Below, in pieces: positions 34,640 through 43,082 of a stretch of DNA of 64,000 nt. The position numbers and the translations under genes are program-made. The DNA comes from Moraxellaceae bacterium (GTDB lineage: Bacteria > Pseudomonadota > Gammaproteobacteria > Pseudomonadales > Moraxellaceae): NCBI GenBank assembly GCA_024234595.1, contig JACKNZ010000019.1:25562-89561 (forward strand), in the 5' to 3' direction. The stretch's first letter is position 1; each line of letters opens with the position of its first letter. Below the pieces are notes generated by a model. That model had not been told where the DNA came from. It ran no database searches and was given only the letters and a program-made list of their open reading frames with translations.

Positions 34640-35851
34640 ATGACACCAGAGCAAATTCAATTAGTAAAATCTACTGTACCCGTTTTACGAGAAAATGGGG
34701 TTTTGCTAACCAAGCATTTTTATCAGCGTATGCTGGGTAATCATCAGAACCTAAAAGAAGTATTTAATTTGGGGCACCAGCGAAGTGGAGCACAAGCCCA
34801 AGCGTTGGCGAATGCTGTGTTGGCATATGCTGAAAATATAGAAAATCCAGCGGTTTTAATGCCTGTTGTTGAGCTGATTGCCAATAAACATGTGAGTTTA
34901 AATATTCAAGCACCTGATTACAGTATTGTTGGCGAAAATTTATTACATTCAATTAGTGAAGTCTTAGGCATTGCTATGGATCATCCATTAATTGAGGCAT
35001 GGGCAATCGCTTATGGCCAATTAGCTGATATTTTTATTCAAACAGAACGCGCAATTTACCAACAGCACCAACAAACCAAAGGCAGTTGGTTGGGCTGGAG
35101 AGCATTTAAAATCGCTCGCAAAACAGTAGAAAGCGAAGAAGTGACTTCTTTTTATGTTGAGCCTGTTGATGGTGGCGCATTACCTACCTATCAAGCAGGG
35201 CAATATATTTCGGTGCGTGTCTTTGTTGAGGAGTTGGGTCTTAAACAACCTCGTCAATACACTTTATCAACCCACCCACAACCGAACTATTTACGAATTT
35301 CGGTTAAGCGTGAACAAGGCAATAATGCCGATCAAGCGGCAGGTTGGGTTTCTAATACCTTGCACCAATTGCCAGAAGGCGCAGAAATTGAAGTGTCAGC
35401 ACCAACAGGAAATTTCTTTTTAATTAATCCAAACAACAAGAATGTTTTTATCAGTGGTGGTATTGGCTTAACTCCCATGATTGCTATGTTGAATCAATTG
35501 GACAGTTTAGGAATGCCTCAACCAGTACAATTTTTTCATGCCTGTCGTAATAGCGAAGTTCATGTCATGAAAAAGCATATTGATCAATTAAAAGGACAAT
35601 ATCCACAATTCAAAACGTGTATTGCCTATGAATTTCCACATGAAGGCAATGTGCAGGGACAAGACTATGATATTGCAGGGCGTTTAGACTTAAATCATGT
35701 TGAGCCATCTTTATTGCCCAAAGATGCGGATTATTATTTGTGTGGCCCGATGCCATTTATGGCAGAGCAACAAAAAACCTTGATTAAATTGGGCATCAAT
35801 GCAGCACAAATCCATAGTGAAGCATTTGGCACAGGTGGTGTGCCCCATTAA
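34640..35851 (+). CDS. hmp: Flavohaemoprotein (nitric oxide dioxygenase)
   Basis: Hmp oxidises NO to nitrate using O2 and NADH. The 403-residue protein has an N-terminal globin (about 1-140; LTKHFYQRML and the proximal-His block IANKHVSL), an FAD domain (RQYTLS, about residue 208) and a C-terminal NAD domain (ISGGIGLTPM.AML and YLCGPMPFM). The ATG at 34640 has AGGGG upstream and matches the family start. The open frame extends 49 codons further up, through the NsrR box, which is clearly not coding. Confidence 0.97.
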   Translation: MTPEQIQLVKSTVPVLRENGVLLTKHFYQRMLGNHQNLKEVFNLGHQRSGAQAQALANAVLAYAENIENPAVLMPVVELIANKHVSLNIQAPDYSIVGENLLHSISEVLGIAMDHPLIEAWAIAYGQLADIFIQTERAIYQQHQQTKGSWLGWRAFKIARKTVESEEVTSFYVEPVDGGALPTYQAGQYISVRVFVEELGLKQPRQYTLSTHPQPNYLRISVKREQGNNADQAAGWVSNTLHQLPEGAEIEVSAPTGNFFLINPNNKNVFISGGIGLTPMIAMLNQLDSLGMPQPVQFFHACRNSEVHVMKKHIDQLKGQYPQFKTCIAYEFPHEGNVQGQDYDIAGRLDLNHVEPSLLPKDADYYLCGPMPFMAEQQKTLIKLGINAAQIHSEAFGTGGVPH

Positions 35852-35864
35852 CCAAAGAAATAAA

Positions 35865-35894
35865 GGCTGTTGAGATTGAATAATCCCAACAGCC
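35865..35894. terminator. Hairpin terminator after hmp
   Basis: The arms GGCTGTTG and CAACAGCC (35865-35872 / 35887-35894) pair perfectly, with an inner GATT/AATC pairing. The T-rich flank (TTTATTTCTTT) is on the minus strand, so it would be a good terminator for a minus-strand transcript and a weaker one for hmp. Confidence 0.55.
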
Positions 35895-35963
35895 ACACTC
35901 AACAAAACACCATAAAAGAAGGGTATAATTGTCATCTCAAGATTTTGATAGATAGAGCAAATT

Positions 35964-36419
35964 GTGCAATTAAATAAATTTACCGACTACGGCTTACGTT
36001 TATTAATGTATTTAATCAAATCCAGTGATCAATTACATACCATTGCCCAAGTTGCCCATGATTTACATATCTCTGAAAATCATTTAGTGAAAGTCAGTCA
36101 TTTTTTGGCGCAGCAAGGTTGGATTATTAGTACACGAGGCAAAGGTGGCGGTATTCGTATTCATCCCGAAGCCATGTATTTATCTATTGGTGAAGTTATT
36201 CGAACCTTGGAGCATGATGAGAAGGTGATAGACTGTTTGGGCATAGAATGTAATTTACGTCGAGACTGCCATCTTAACTCATTGTTCCCATTAGCAATTG
36301 AGCAATTTTATCAGTATCTCAATCAGTACCAATTAAAAGATGCGTGGCGAGCCTTAGCAAATGAGCCTAGCAAACTAACTCAACACAATAATCTCATTCA
36401 AACAATTAATCCGTCATAA
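35964..36419 (+). CDS. nsrR: NO-sensing Rrf2-family repressor NsrR
   Basis: This 151-residue Rrf2-type winged-helix protein starts MQLNKFTDYGLRLLMYL, closely matching NsrR. The DNA-recognition region is SENHLVKVSHFLAQQGWI and RGKGGGI. The three iron-sulfur cysteines lie in DCLGIECNLRRDC. NO damages the cluster and relieves repression of hmp, whose promoter has a matching box. The GTG start is the same kind as in E. coli nsrR. Confidence 0.95.
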   Translation: MQLNKFTDYGLRLLMYLIKSSDQLHTIAQVAHDLHISENHLVKVSHFLAQQGWIISTRGKGGGIRIHPEAMYLSIGEVIRTLEHDEKVIDCLGIECNLRRDCHLNSLFPLAIEQFYQYLNQYQLKDAWRALANEPSKLTQHNNLIQTINPS

Positions 36420-36455
36420 ATTATTCACATCAACGATCAAAAAAACTATCTATAC

Positions 36456-36469
36456 ATTTGTACACAAAT
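36456..36469. promoter_or_regulatory. Inverted repeat upstream of the desaturase
   Basis: ATTTGT and ACAAAT are separated by AC, about 85 bp before the desaturase ATG. Fatty-acid desaturase genes are often controlled by TetR-type repressors that bind such short dyads, but the regulator is not in this window and the site could be chance in AT-rich DNA. Confidence 0.35.
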
Positions 36470-36553
36470 TTAAAGGATATATAGATTTTTTTGGTTAAGA
36501 AAGCATTAGAATAAGCGGCTTTTTTTATTGACTGTTTAGTTTAGGTCGCAACT

Positions 36554-37696
36554 ATGGTAGAAACCCTTAATAAACCACAGCCCATTAAACAACAAAATAC
36601 AGTTGTTCGTGATGATGCTTTTTATAATCAAATTGAACAGGAATTTGAAGCGATTAAACAACGCCATCGCGCAAAAATGGGGGCGGAAGATGTGGCCTAT
36701 ATTAAAGGCTTGCGTCTAAAGTCGCGGATTTTTGAGGTGTTAGGCCGTGGTTTATTGTGGACAAGCCGTAATCCCTTAACCTTTGGTGCGGGTGTTGGTT
36801 TTCTATTTTTACATCGCAACATCGAAGCCATCGAAATTGGCCACAATGTGTTGCATGGTCAATATGATTATTTCCCCGAAATTCCCCAATTCCATTCCCA
36901 CAACTTTAAGTGGAAAGCACCGATTGATGAAGAAGGTTGGCGTCGTGAGCATAATGCCATGCACCACGTTCATACTAATGTCTATGAAAAAGACCCAGAC
37001 CTCAATCATGGTTTGTTGCGTACTAACGATTTAGTACCGTGGCAAAAGTCGCATCTGTGGCAAGTGCCGTTATATTTTGGCGTGGTTTATCCAACGATGT
37101 TATATCGTTTTAACGCACAAAATTTAGGTTTTACCCAAGAATATCGTGCCGAAGCCTTTGATACAGGTAATCAAGGTTATGCCGTCGTTGATACCAGTTA
37201 TGCCAGCAAAGAACAACGCGAAAAAATGCACTCTCGCTCGGTGAATCGCGTATTGTTTAAAGAATATTTGGTTTTTCCTTTGTTAGCGAAACTGACAGGT
37301 CGTTCAGCTTTAAAAGTGTTAGCAGGTAATTTTTTAGCCGATACCATTAACAATTATTGGATTGGTATGACCATTCAAGCCACACACTTTACCGAAGACT
37401 TACAAGACGAAGCAGCCGTTGACCACAAAGGCCGTTGGTATTTATCGCAGTTAGAATCCTCAGTAAATTTTAAAGGCAATCGTTGGCAAAGCATTTTGTG
37501 GGGACATTTGAATTATCAAATCGAACACCATTTATTTCCCGACACGCCTTCACACCGTTATCCCGACATGGCTAAAGATGTCAAAGCTCTGTGCCAAAAA
37601 TACAATCTAACTTATAAGTGTAATGATAGTTGGGCAAAGGCCATTAAAAACTATACCGCCGTATTTTGGAAATATTCATTTCCAACTAAAAAATAA
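36554..37696 (+). CDS. Membrane fatty-acid desaturase
   Basis: This 380-residue di-iron desaturase has the three histidine boxes: GHNVLHGQYD (about 96-105), HNAMHHVHTN (about 136-145) and NYQIEHHLFP (about 320-329). The third box with QIEHH belongs to the DesA-type acyl-CoA/acyl-lipid branch. Hydrophobic spans lie between the boxes. It inserts a double bond in membrane fatty acids, with electrons supplied by a reductase, and the gene 105 bp downstream encodes a fitting partner. The exact position of the double bond cannot be told from sequence. Confidence 0.9.
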   Translation: MVETLNKPQPIKQQNTVVRDDAFYNQIEQEFEAIKQRHRAKMGAEDVAYIKGLRLKSRIFEVLGRGLLWTSRNPLTFGAGVGFLFLHRNIEAIEIGHNVLHGQYDYFPEIPQFHSHNFKWKAPIDEEGWRREHNAMHHVHTNVYEKDPDLNHGLLRTNDLVPWQKSHLWQVPLYFGVVYPTMLYRFNAQNLGFTQEYRAEAFDTGNQGYAVVDTSYASKEQREKMHSRSVNRVLFKEYLVFPLLAKLTGRSALKVLAGNFLADTINNYWIGMTIQATHFTEDLQDEAAVDHKGRWYLSQLESSVNFKGNRWQSILWGHLNYQIEHHLFPDTPSHRYPDMAKDVKALCQKYNLTYKCNDSWAKAIKNYTAVFWKYSFPTKK

Positions 37697-37730
37697 GCTT
37701 TCCCTGACATCAGTCCTCTCTCATATATAA

Positions 37731-37767
37731 CTCCCTCTTCCTGTGGAAGAGGGTTGGGGTGAGGGCT
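37731..37767. repeat. CCCTCT-type hairpin between desaturase and reductase
   Basis: A perfect 9-bp stem CCCTCTTCC / GGAAGAGGG with loop TGT (37733-37753), followed by TTGGGGTGAGGGCT, is a single-hairpin member of the CCCTCC repeat family. It lies inside the likely two-gene unit and could reduce expression of the reductase relative to the desaturase. Confidence 0.7.
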
Positions 37768-37801
37768 AAATCAAACTTTGATTAGACTTTTAGGATTTTT
37801 T

Positions 37802-38902
37802 ATGCTCAACAAAGCATTAAATTTTGCCAATCAATGGGCATTACAAAAAGTTAGCCGTGATTGGATTGATTATATTGCCAGCAATACTATGACCGATTTT
37901 AATCGTTGGTTTAACGATTTTATTTGGACGTACGATTTAAAAGCGATAGTCACCGCCATTGAAACGCAAGCTGATGGGGTAAGAACCATTCACTTATTAC
38001 CCAATCAACATTGGAAAACGTATCAAGCAGGTCAGTTTGTTGAGTTGGTGCTTGAGATAGATGGTCAGTCGCATCATCGTTATTACAGTTTGTCACCGAT
38101 GACCGCCAAAGGCACATTTAGCATTACCGTAAAAAAACAAGCGGACGGTGTTGTGTCGAGTTATTTAACCGAGCAATTACAAGTGGGACAGAGTGTCAAA
38201 CTCAATTTACCCCAAGGTGACTTTGCGTATAAGCAACAGCAAAAATTATTGTTTATTTGTGCAGGTTCGGGCATTACCCCTTGCTATTCGATTATCAGTG
38301 ATTTATTAGCACAAAATAAATCCGTTGATTTAGCGATTTATGCCCAGTTTTCTAAGCAAAAAGATGTGATTTTTGCTAATAGTTTAAATCAGCAATGGCC
38401 AGCTCAAGGCGTTTCTGTTGAAGTGGCATTTACGCAAGAAACCGACTCACAACATTGGTTGTTAACTGCTGAAAATTTATTGGTTCAGTACCCTGACTTG
38501 TTAGAAGGAGATGTATATTTGTGTGGGCCAACAGGCTTTATGGATAACATGATTAATGCTTTAGTGGCTGCGAATTTTAATTTAGCCAAATTGCATTGTG
38601 AGCGTTTTGTGACGGTTGATAGTGAAGATACAGGAAAATTAGATTTTAACGTGGTGCAACCGAGCATTTATTTTAAACATCTTAATCAACATATTCAGTT
38701 AACGACCGAAGACGAAGGCAAAAGTTTATTGCAAATTGCTCGTCAGTATGGAATTAATTTGGAATCTGGTTGTCAGAAAGGTATGTGTGGAACGTGTAAG
38801 CTGACCCTTAAAGAAGGCAAAATTGCGGGCAATCAGTTGGGTAATGCGGTGTATTTGTGTACCTCTTATCCTGATTCAGCAAGAATTGTGTTGGATGCTT
38901 AG
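37802..38902 (+). CDS. Ferredoxin reductase-type flavoprotein with [2Fe-2S] domain
   Basis: This 366-residue protein has an FAD domain (HHRYYSLSP, about residue 93-101), an NAD domain (CAGSGITPCYSII and DVYLCGPTGFMDNM) and a C-terminal plant-type ferredoxin domain with C-x4-C-x2-C (GCQKGMCGTC) and a distal Cys (YLCTSYP). It moves electrons from NAD(P)H to a [2Fe-2S] centre and very probably to the desaturase upstream. The ATG at 37802 has TAGGA upstream; the TTG at 37778 is inferior. Pairs like this occur in Pseudomonas and Acinetobacter. Confidence 0.93.
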   Translation: MLNKALNFANQWALQKVSRDWIDYIASNTMTDFNRWFNDFIWTYDLKAIVTAIETQADGVRTIHLLPNQHWKTYQAGQFVELVLEIDGQSHHRYYSLSPMTAKGTFSITVKKQADGVVSSYLTEQLQVGQSVKLNLPQGDFAYKQQQKLLFICAGSGITPCYSIISDLLAQNKSVDLAIYAQFSKQKDVIFANSLNQQWPAQGVSVEVAFTQETDSQHWLLTAENLLVQYPDLLEGDVYLCGPTGFMDNMINALVAANFNLAKLHCERFVTVDSEDTGKLDFNVVQPSIYFKHLNQHIQLTTEDEGKSLLQIARQYGINLESGCQKGMCGTCKLTLKEGKIAGNQLGNAVYLCTSYPDSARIVLDA

Positions 38903-38930
38903 ATAAACGAATACTCTCCATTGTCTAGTA

Positions 38931-39007
38931 AGTAGCCTGTATGAAGCATCGCGGAATACAGGGTTTATTACTCCCGTGTTACCTTGCACTTCACACGGGC
39001 TTCAGCT
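38931..39007. repeat. Two dispersed repeats beside the RelE/ParE module
   Basis: 38932-38962 is the GTAGCCTGTATG...ATACAGG element (other copies 51611-51641 and, diverged, 46817-46849). 38973-39000 is the CCCGTGTTAC...CACGGG element, also found in the same orientation on the other side of the toxin-antitoxin pair at 39643-39673 and inverted at 13291-13322. Confidence 0.8.
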
Positions 39008-39010
39008 TCG

Positions 39011-39271
39011 CTAACGGATTAGTCGGTCATATTGAGCGTGCGTACCAATCCAAAACCAGTCAAACACATCAGGGCTATCTTGGATAGCTAATGCTCGATA
39101 ATCCGCACTGACTCTTACAGACCAATAAGGTGCTTTTACCTTTTTAAAGTGCAAAGAGGGGTGACGCGGATTTTGTTTAAGCAATTCATAATTTTTTTTG
39201 GCCAAAAGCTGTATATCAACAGGTAAACGATAAAACAACTCCCAAAAATCAGGCGAAGCATAATGTTTCAA
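39011..39271 (-). CDS. RelE/ParE-family toxin
   Basis: This 86-residue basic protein has the RelE/ParE fold pattern: FWELFYRLP.DIQ.LAKKNYELLKQNPRHPSLHFKKV for the helical hairpin, then beta strands WSVRVSADYRALAI and WFWIGTHAQYDRLI. The conserved Arg (SADYRAL) and the terminal His-Tyr are in place. It lies downstream of a small acidic/basic antitoxin gene with a 4-bp overlap (ATGA). Whether it cuts mRNA on the ribosome or acts on gyrase is not clear from sequence. Confidence 0.85.
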   Translation of the reverse strand: MKHYASPDFWELFYRLPVDIQLLAKKNYELLKQNPRHPSLHFKKVKAPYWSVRVSADYRALAIQDSPDVFDWFWIGTHAQYDRLIR

Positions 39272-39474
39272 ATTTCGGTCATCCTGCCTGCACGGCGATG
39301 CTCTCGCGCACGATTAGCCAATATATCAAGTTTGCCTAATTCGGCATCATTAGCCATTTGTTTATCCCATGCATCAAAACGCTTTTCGAATTCATGAAAC
39401 CATACGGCAAGTTTTTTAAAATCAGCCTCGCCTAGGGTCGCAATTTGACTTTCTAACATTTCTACAGAAGCCAT
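39268..39474 (-). CDS. Antitoxin of the RelE/ParE pair
   Basis: This 68-residue protein has the pattern LGEADFKKLAVWFHEFEKRFDAWDKQMANDAELGKLDILANRA, seen in small antitoxins paired with RelE/ParE-type toxins. Its N-terminal half is helical and probably mediates dimerisation. GAGAGGA lies about 7 bp before the ATG. It overlaps the toxin start by 4 bp, the usual antitoxin-first order. Confidence 0.78.
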   Translation of the reverse strand: MASVEMLESQIATLGEADFKKLAVWFHEFEKRFDAWDKQMANDAELGKLDILANRAREHRRAGRMTEI

Positions 39475-39552
39475 GATTTTATCCTCTCATGTTGTCTTTT
39501 ACGATTATAGCACGCGTAGGATGCAATAACCGAAGGGCATTGCATCATTATT

Positions 39553-39673
39553 ACCGATGAAAATATTCTTAATGATGAATAAAAAAAGGTGCATTACGCT
39601 ATCGCTAATGCACCCTACAACTGTCCTAACTCTACCAAAGTTCCCGTGTTACGTTGCACTTCACACGGGCTAC
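39553..39673. repeat. Inverted third copy of the GGTGCATTA repeat, plus CCCGTGTTAC element
   Basis: 39588-39618 is an exact, inverted copy of the 31-bp core found at 14123-14153 and 17786-17816. Its left flank (ATTCTTAATGATGAAT) is a diverged version of the flank in those copies. 39643-39673 is the CCCGTGTTAC...CACGGG element and ends 3 bp before the ygfZ stop codon. Confidence 0.85.
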
Positions 39674-39676
39674 AGC

Positions 39677-40591
39677 TTACTCCTTCACTTCCACCACATA
39701 AGGCAAAGGCAACAACTCCAAAGGTCGCTTTTCATCACCCAAAAACACCTTGTCGGCATAATCGTGACGTACAATCGCTAACAACTCAACACTCTGTGCA
39801 TCCGCTTGCGCAGCAAGCACCACATGGCCTTGACTGTGGCCAGATTCATCATAAATAACCGTATTTAGCGCAGGTAATTCGCGCAGCTTAACGTTAAAAC
39901 GATGCGTCCACTGTTTGAGTTTGCCTCTAAAATACAAACGCGCAATAATTTCTTGGCCTGTATAACAACCTTTGTTATAACTAATTGCATTTAAAGCTAA
40001 ATAGTTTAATTCTTGGGGCTGATACAGCTCGGTTGTTTCTGCGAGGATGGGGGTTTCACCTGCCGCAATTTGCGCCAAACGCCAATCGTTGATTGAGGCA
40101 ATCGTTGCTTGCTGACTGAGTTGTTGCCATACCGTTTCACTAAATTCTGATTTGACTAATAATAACCAACGAGAATCACCATCCACACGAGTCAGGCTAA
40201 TTTGCTCATTACTTAATGTTTGATTGATTATTGTCGGACAAAAGCCAAATAATTCGCTGAGTAATTTGTCACTATCAGCACCCAAAATACCAATCACATT
40301 TGTATCGGGTGTGCTAATTTGTGCTTTAGAAAAGACAATATATTTTTGCAGGGTGTTTTTTGCAATGGCTAATAACGCCTGATTAATCACTAAATTAAGC
40401 TGTTGAGCAGGCCATTCAATCGCACGAAAACTAAATGCCAAGCGACCTTTTAAATTGGCATAACCTCCTAAGCGAGATTGCTCGGGCGTTACTTCCTTAA
40501 AATCGGTGGTGGTTTGCCCTTGCAAAAACTTATGTGCATCAGCACCTTGAATGGTTAATATACTATCCGTTAAACGAATAATGGTGGACAT
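39677..40591 (-). CDS. ygfZ: Folate-binding iron-sulfur maintenance protein YgfZ
   Basis: This 304-residue protein belongs to the YgfZ/GcvT-like family. The diagnostic motif KGCYTGQE is present (about residues 210-217), with the conserved Cys. The N-terminal GcvT-like domain begins ILTIQGADAHKFLQGQTTTD. YgfZ helps maintain certain [4Fe-4S] enzymes such as MiaB with tetrahydrofolate. It is divergent from sdhE, a neighbour in many gammaproteobacteria (ygfZ-ygfY-ygfX). Confidence 0.95.
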   Translation of the reverse strand: MSTIIRLTDSILTIQGADAHKFLQGQTTTDFKEVTPEQSRLGGYANLKGRLAFSFRAIEWPAQQLNLVINQALLAIAKNTLQKYIVFSKAQISTPDTNVIGILGADSDKLLSELFGFCPTIINQTLSNEQISLTRVDGDSRWLLLVKSEFSETVWQQLSQQATIASINDWRLAQIAAGETPILAETTELYQPQELNYLALNAISYNKGCYTGQEIIARLYFRGKLKQWTHRFNVKLRELPALNTVIYDESGHSQGHVVLAAQADAQSVELLAIVRHDYADKVFLGDEKRPLELLPLPYVVEVKE

Positions 40592-40670
40592 AATATCCTC
40601 TTGAAACAGCAGCGTAGGTTTTTAATGGCGTAAAGCATATAATAGATTCACAAAATCAGCGAGATAAAAA

Positions 40671-40937
40671 ATGCGAGAGTTAACTGATGCCGAACGAGCG
40701 ATGTTTTGGCGAGCAAGACGTGGTTTAAAAGAGTTAGATATTTTTTTTGAGCCGTTTATGCGCGACCATTATTTGTTATTGCCTGCCAATGAACAAGCAA
40801 TGGTTGCTAAATTGATTAAATGCGAAGACCCTGATTTGTTGGCGTGGTTTATGGGGTATGAGCAGCCTCAAGACCCCGATTTAGCCCATATTATTGGAGT
40901 GATACATGAGCGCGTGGGAGCTGGACAGTCCCATTAA
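40671..40937 (+). CDS. sdhE: Succinate dehydrogenase flavinylation factor SdhE
   Basis: This 88-residue SdhE/YgfY family protein carries the conserved RGLKELD (RGxxE motif, about residues 17-23) needed for attaching FAD to SdhA and FrdA. The C-terminal part (LLAWFMGYEQPQDPDLAHII) also fits the family. It overlaps ygfX by 32 bp, and the ygfZ-sdhE-ygfX order is the standard one. Confidence 0.95.
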   Translation: MRELTDAERAMFWRARRGLKELDIFFEPFMRDHYLLLPANEQAMVAKLIKCEDPDLLAWFMGYEQPQDPDLAHIIGVIHERVGAGQSH

Positions 40938-41325
40938 GGTGTCTTTGTGGCAACAGGGAATAGTGTTGTGTTGTTATATTGTGGCCGTGTTTGCTGTGTG
41001 GGTGGCGTATATTCCGCTATGGCTTGCAGGAACATTGACGGTATTGTTGATTTTGTTATATGTCTTTGAATATCAAAGGCATACACGCTTAAAAGTGATT
41101 CGCTTAAGTACCCAGCAAGGTGATTGGTTTGTGTATTTAGCCAATGGCCAACGTCTTAAAGTGCAAATATCAGCCATCATGTGGTGGCGGTATTTGGTGG
41201 TATTGCAGTGCCATAGCCAAGCCTTGCAAATTCCTTATCGCTTAATATTGTTTCCTGATAGTTTACAAGCGGGTGATTATCGTAAATTACAGGCACGGTT
41301 GCGTTTAGGAAACCTTGGATTGTAG
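40906..41325 (+). CDS. YgfX/CptA-like membrane protein
   Basis: This 139-residue protein has two membrane spans near the N-terminus (about residues 15-55) and a small cytoplasmic domain with the YgfX pattern L..GDWFVYLANGQRLKV. In E. coli YgfX (CptA) was reported to block FtsZ/MreB polymerisation, with SdhE (CptB) as the proposed antitoxin; other work sees it as a partner of SdhE. The start lies in sdhE (32-bp overlap). Its end overlaps the convergent nadB gene by 21 bp. Confidence 0.82.
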   Translation: MSAWELDSPIKVSLWQQGIVLCCYIVAVFAVWVAYIPLWLAGTLTVLLILLYVFEYQRHTRLKVIRLSTQQGDWFVYLANGQRLKVQISAIMWWRYLVVLQCHSQALQIPYRLILFPDSLQAGDYRKLQARLRLGNLGL

Positions 41326-42948
41326 AGCAACTTGCACAATTTCTTGCTGCTTTAGCTCAAACTCAGGAGGAACTAACACCGTATCCACCAAATCACTATT
41401 TAATTGCGGATAGTCCAAAGTGTAATGCAAACCACGCGATTCTTTACGCGCAAGGGCAGAGCGTACAATCAACTCACTAACCAGCACCAAATTCCTTAGT
41501 TCTAACAAATTAGGCGACACTTTGTAATTACTGTAATACTCGCCAATTTCGACTTTTAATAACTCAATACGACGCAGTGCCCGTTCCAATCGTTTATTAG
41601 TCCGCACAATGCCCACATAATCCCACATAAAACGACGTAATTCGTCCCAGTTATGCAAAATAATCACATCTTCATCGGCATGACGCACTTGGCTGTCATC
41701 CCATTGTGGGCAATTTGGTGGTGGAGGGGTTTGTGCTAAGCGTTGCTCAATAGATTTAGCCGCCGCCATTGCAAATACAAAACATTCTAATAAAGAGTTG
41801 CTGGCCATACGGTTTGCGCCATGTAAACCTGTAAACGAGGTTTCGCCAATGGCATACAAGTTGGTAATATCGGTTTCACTTTCCAAGTTAACCATTACCC
41901 CGCCACAGGTAAAGTGAGCGGTGGGTACCACAGGAATCCAATCCTTAGTAATATCAATGCCATACTTTAAGCAAGTTTTATAAATATTAGGAAAGTGACT
42001 GGTCACAAACTCGGCATCTTTATGGGTAATATCTAAATACACGCAACGAATGCCGAGTCGCTTCATTTCAAAATCAATCGCACGTGCCACAATATCACGC
42101 GGGGCTAACTCCGCACGCGCGTCAAAACGCGGCATAAAACGCTCACCGTCTGGCAAACGCAATAATGCACCTTCGCCACGCATCGCTTCGGTAATCAAAA
42201 ACGATTTAGCTTGTGGATGATATAAGCTAGTCGGATGAAATTGATTAAACTCCATATTGGCTACACGACAGCCTGCACGCCAAGCCATTGCAATGCCATC
42301 GCCTGTGGCAATATCGGGATTACAAGTATAAAAATAAGCACGACTTGCTCCACCCGTTGCTAATGCCACAAAGCGCGCCCTAAAACGTTCGACACGATTG
42401 CTTTCTTGATTGAGGACATACGCGCCAACCACTCGATTAGCTTCGTTTGTAAAGCCAAGTTTTTTGGTGGTAATCAAGTCAACTGCAACACGATTTTCTA
42501 ACAGTTCAATATGGTCACTTTCTTGCACACGCTTCACTAAGGTTGTCGAAATAGCCATGCCTGTAGTATCAGCAGCATGAATAATACGGCGGTGAGAGTG
42601 TCCTCCTTCTCGTGTCAAATGCAATTGTTCGCTGTCATCAAGGGTAAAACGTACCCCTTCTTGAATTAACCATTGAATGGCTTGTGCGCCATGTTCGACG
42701 GTATAAGTGACGGTATCTTTATGACATAAACCTGCCCCAGCAATGAGCGTGTCTTGAATATGGCTGTCGGTGGTGTCAGTTTGGTCTAAGACAGCAGCAA
42801 CACCCCCTTGGGCATAATAAGTACTGGCTTCGCTAGTGGAGGCTTTTGATAAAACGGCAATTTTTAGATGCTGTGGCAATTTTAGGGCTAAAGTTAAACC
42901 AGCCGCGCCACTGCCAATAATTAACACATCATAGTCAACATTATTCAT
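41305..42948 (-). CDS. nadB: L-aspartate oxidase
   Basis: NadB oxidises L-aspartate to iminoaspartate for NAD synthesis. The 547-residue flavoprotein has the FAD dinucleotide motif VLIIGSGAAGLTLAL at the N-terminus, the YYAQGGVAAVL segment, LATGGASRAYFYTCNP, FHPTSLYHP and RGEGALLR in the middle, and the C-terminal helical domain (YSNYKVSPNLLELRNLV). It is divergent from mucC. In Pseudomonas nadB likewise lies next to the algU-mucABCD cluster. Confidence 0.97.
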   Translation of the reverse strand: MNNVDYDVLIIGSGAAGLTLALKLPQHLKIAVLSKASTSEASTYYAQGGVAAVLDQTDTTDSHIQDTLIAGAGLCHKDTVTYTVEHGAQAIQWLIQEGVRFTLDDSEQLHLTREGGHSHRRIIHAADTTGMAISTTLVKRVQESDHIELLENRVAVDLITTKKLGFTNEANRVVGAYVLNQESNRVERFRARFVALATGGASRAYFYTCNPDIATGDGIAMAWRAGCRVANMEFNQFHPTSLYHPQAKSFLITEAMRGEGALLRLPDGERFMPRFDARAELAPRDIVARAIDFEMKRLGIRCVYLDITHKDAEFVTSHFPNIYKTCLKYGIDITKDWIPVVPTAHFTCGGVMVNLESETDITNLYAIGETSFTGLHGANRMASNSLLECFVFAMAAAKSIEQRLAQTPPPPNCPQWDDSQVRHADEDVIILHNWDELRRFMWDYVGIVRTNKRLERALRRIELLKVEIGEYYSNYKVSPNLLELRNLVLVSELIVRSALARKESRGLHYTLDYPQLNSDLVDTVLVPPEFELKQQEIVQVALQSKVS

Positions 42949-43082
42949 GATAATTTAGTCAAACCGTCATACATTTGCGACGAAGTATAAAGCACTCTGA
43001 TTTAGTACAATAGTACAAAGCATAAGACAATCAGGATAAAATCAGGTCGGGTCGGCTTTTTTTGCGTTGGATTGAGGTAAGT

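Noticed and set aside
39557..39858. Plus-strand frames before and into ygfZ
   Set aside because: They are antisense to ygfZ and read through the repeat elements, with no ribosome-binding site.
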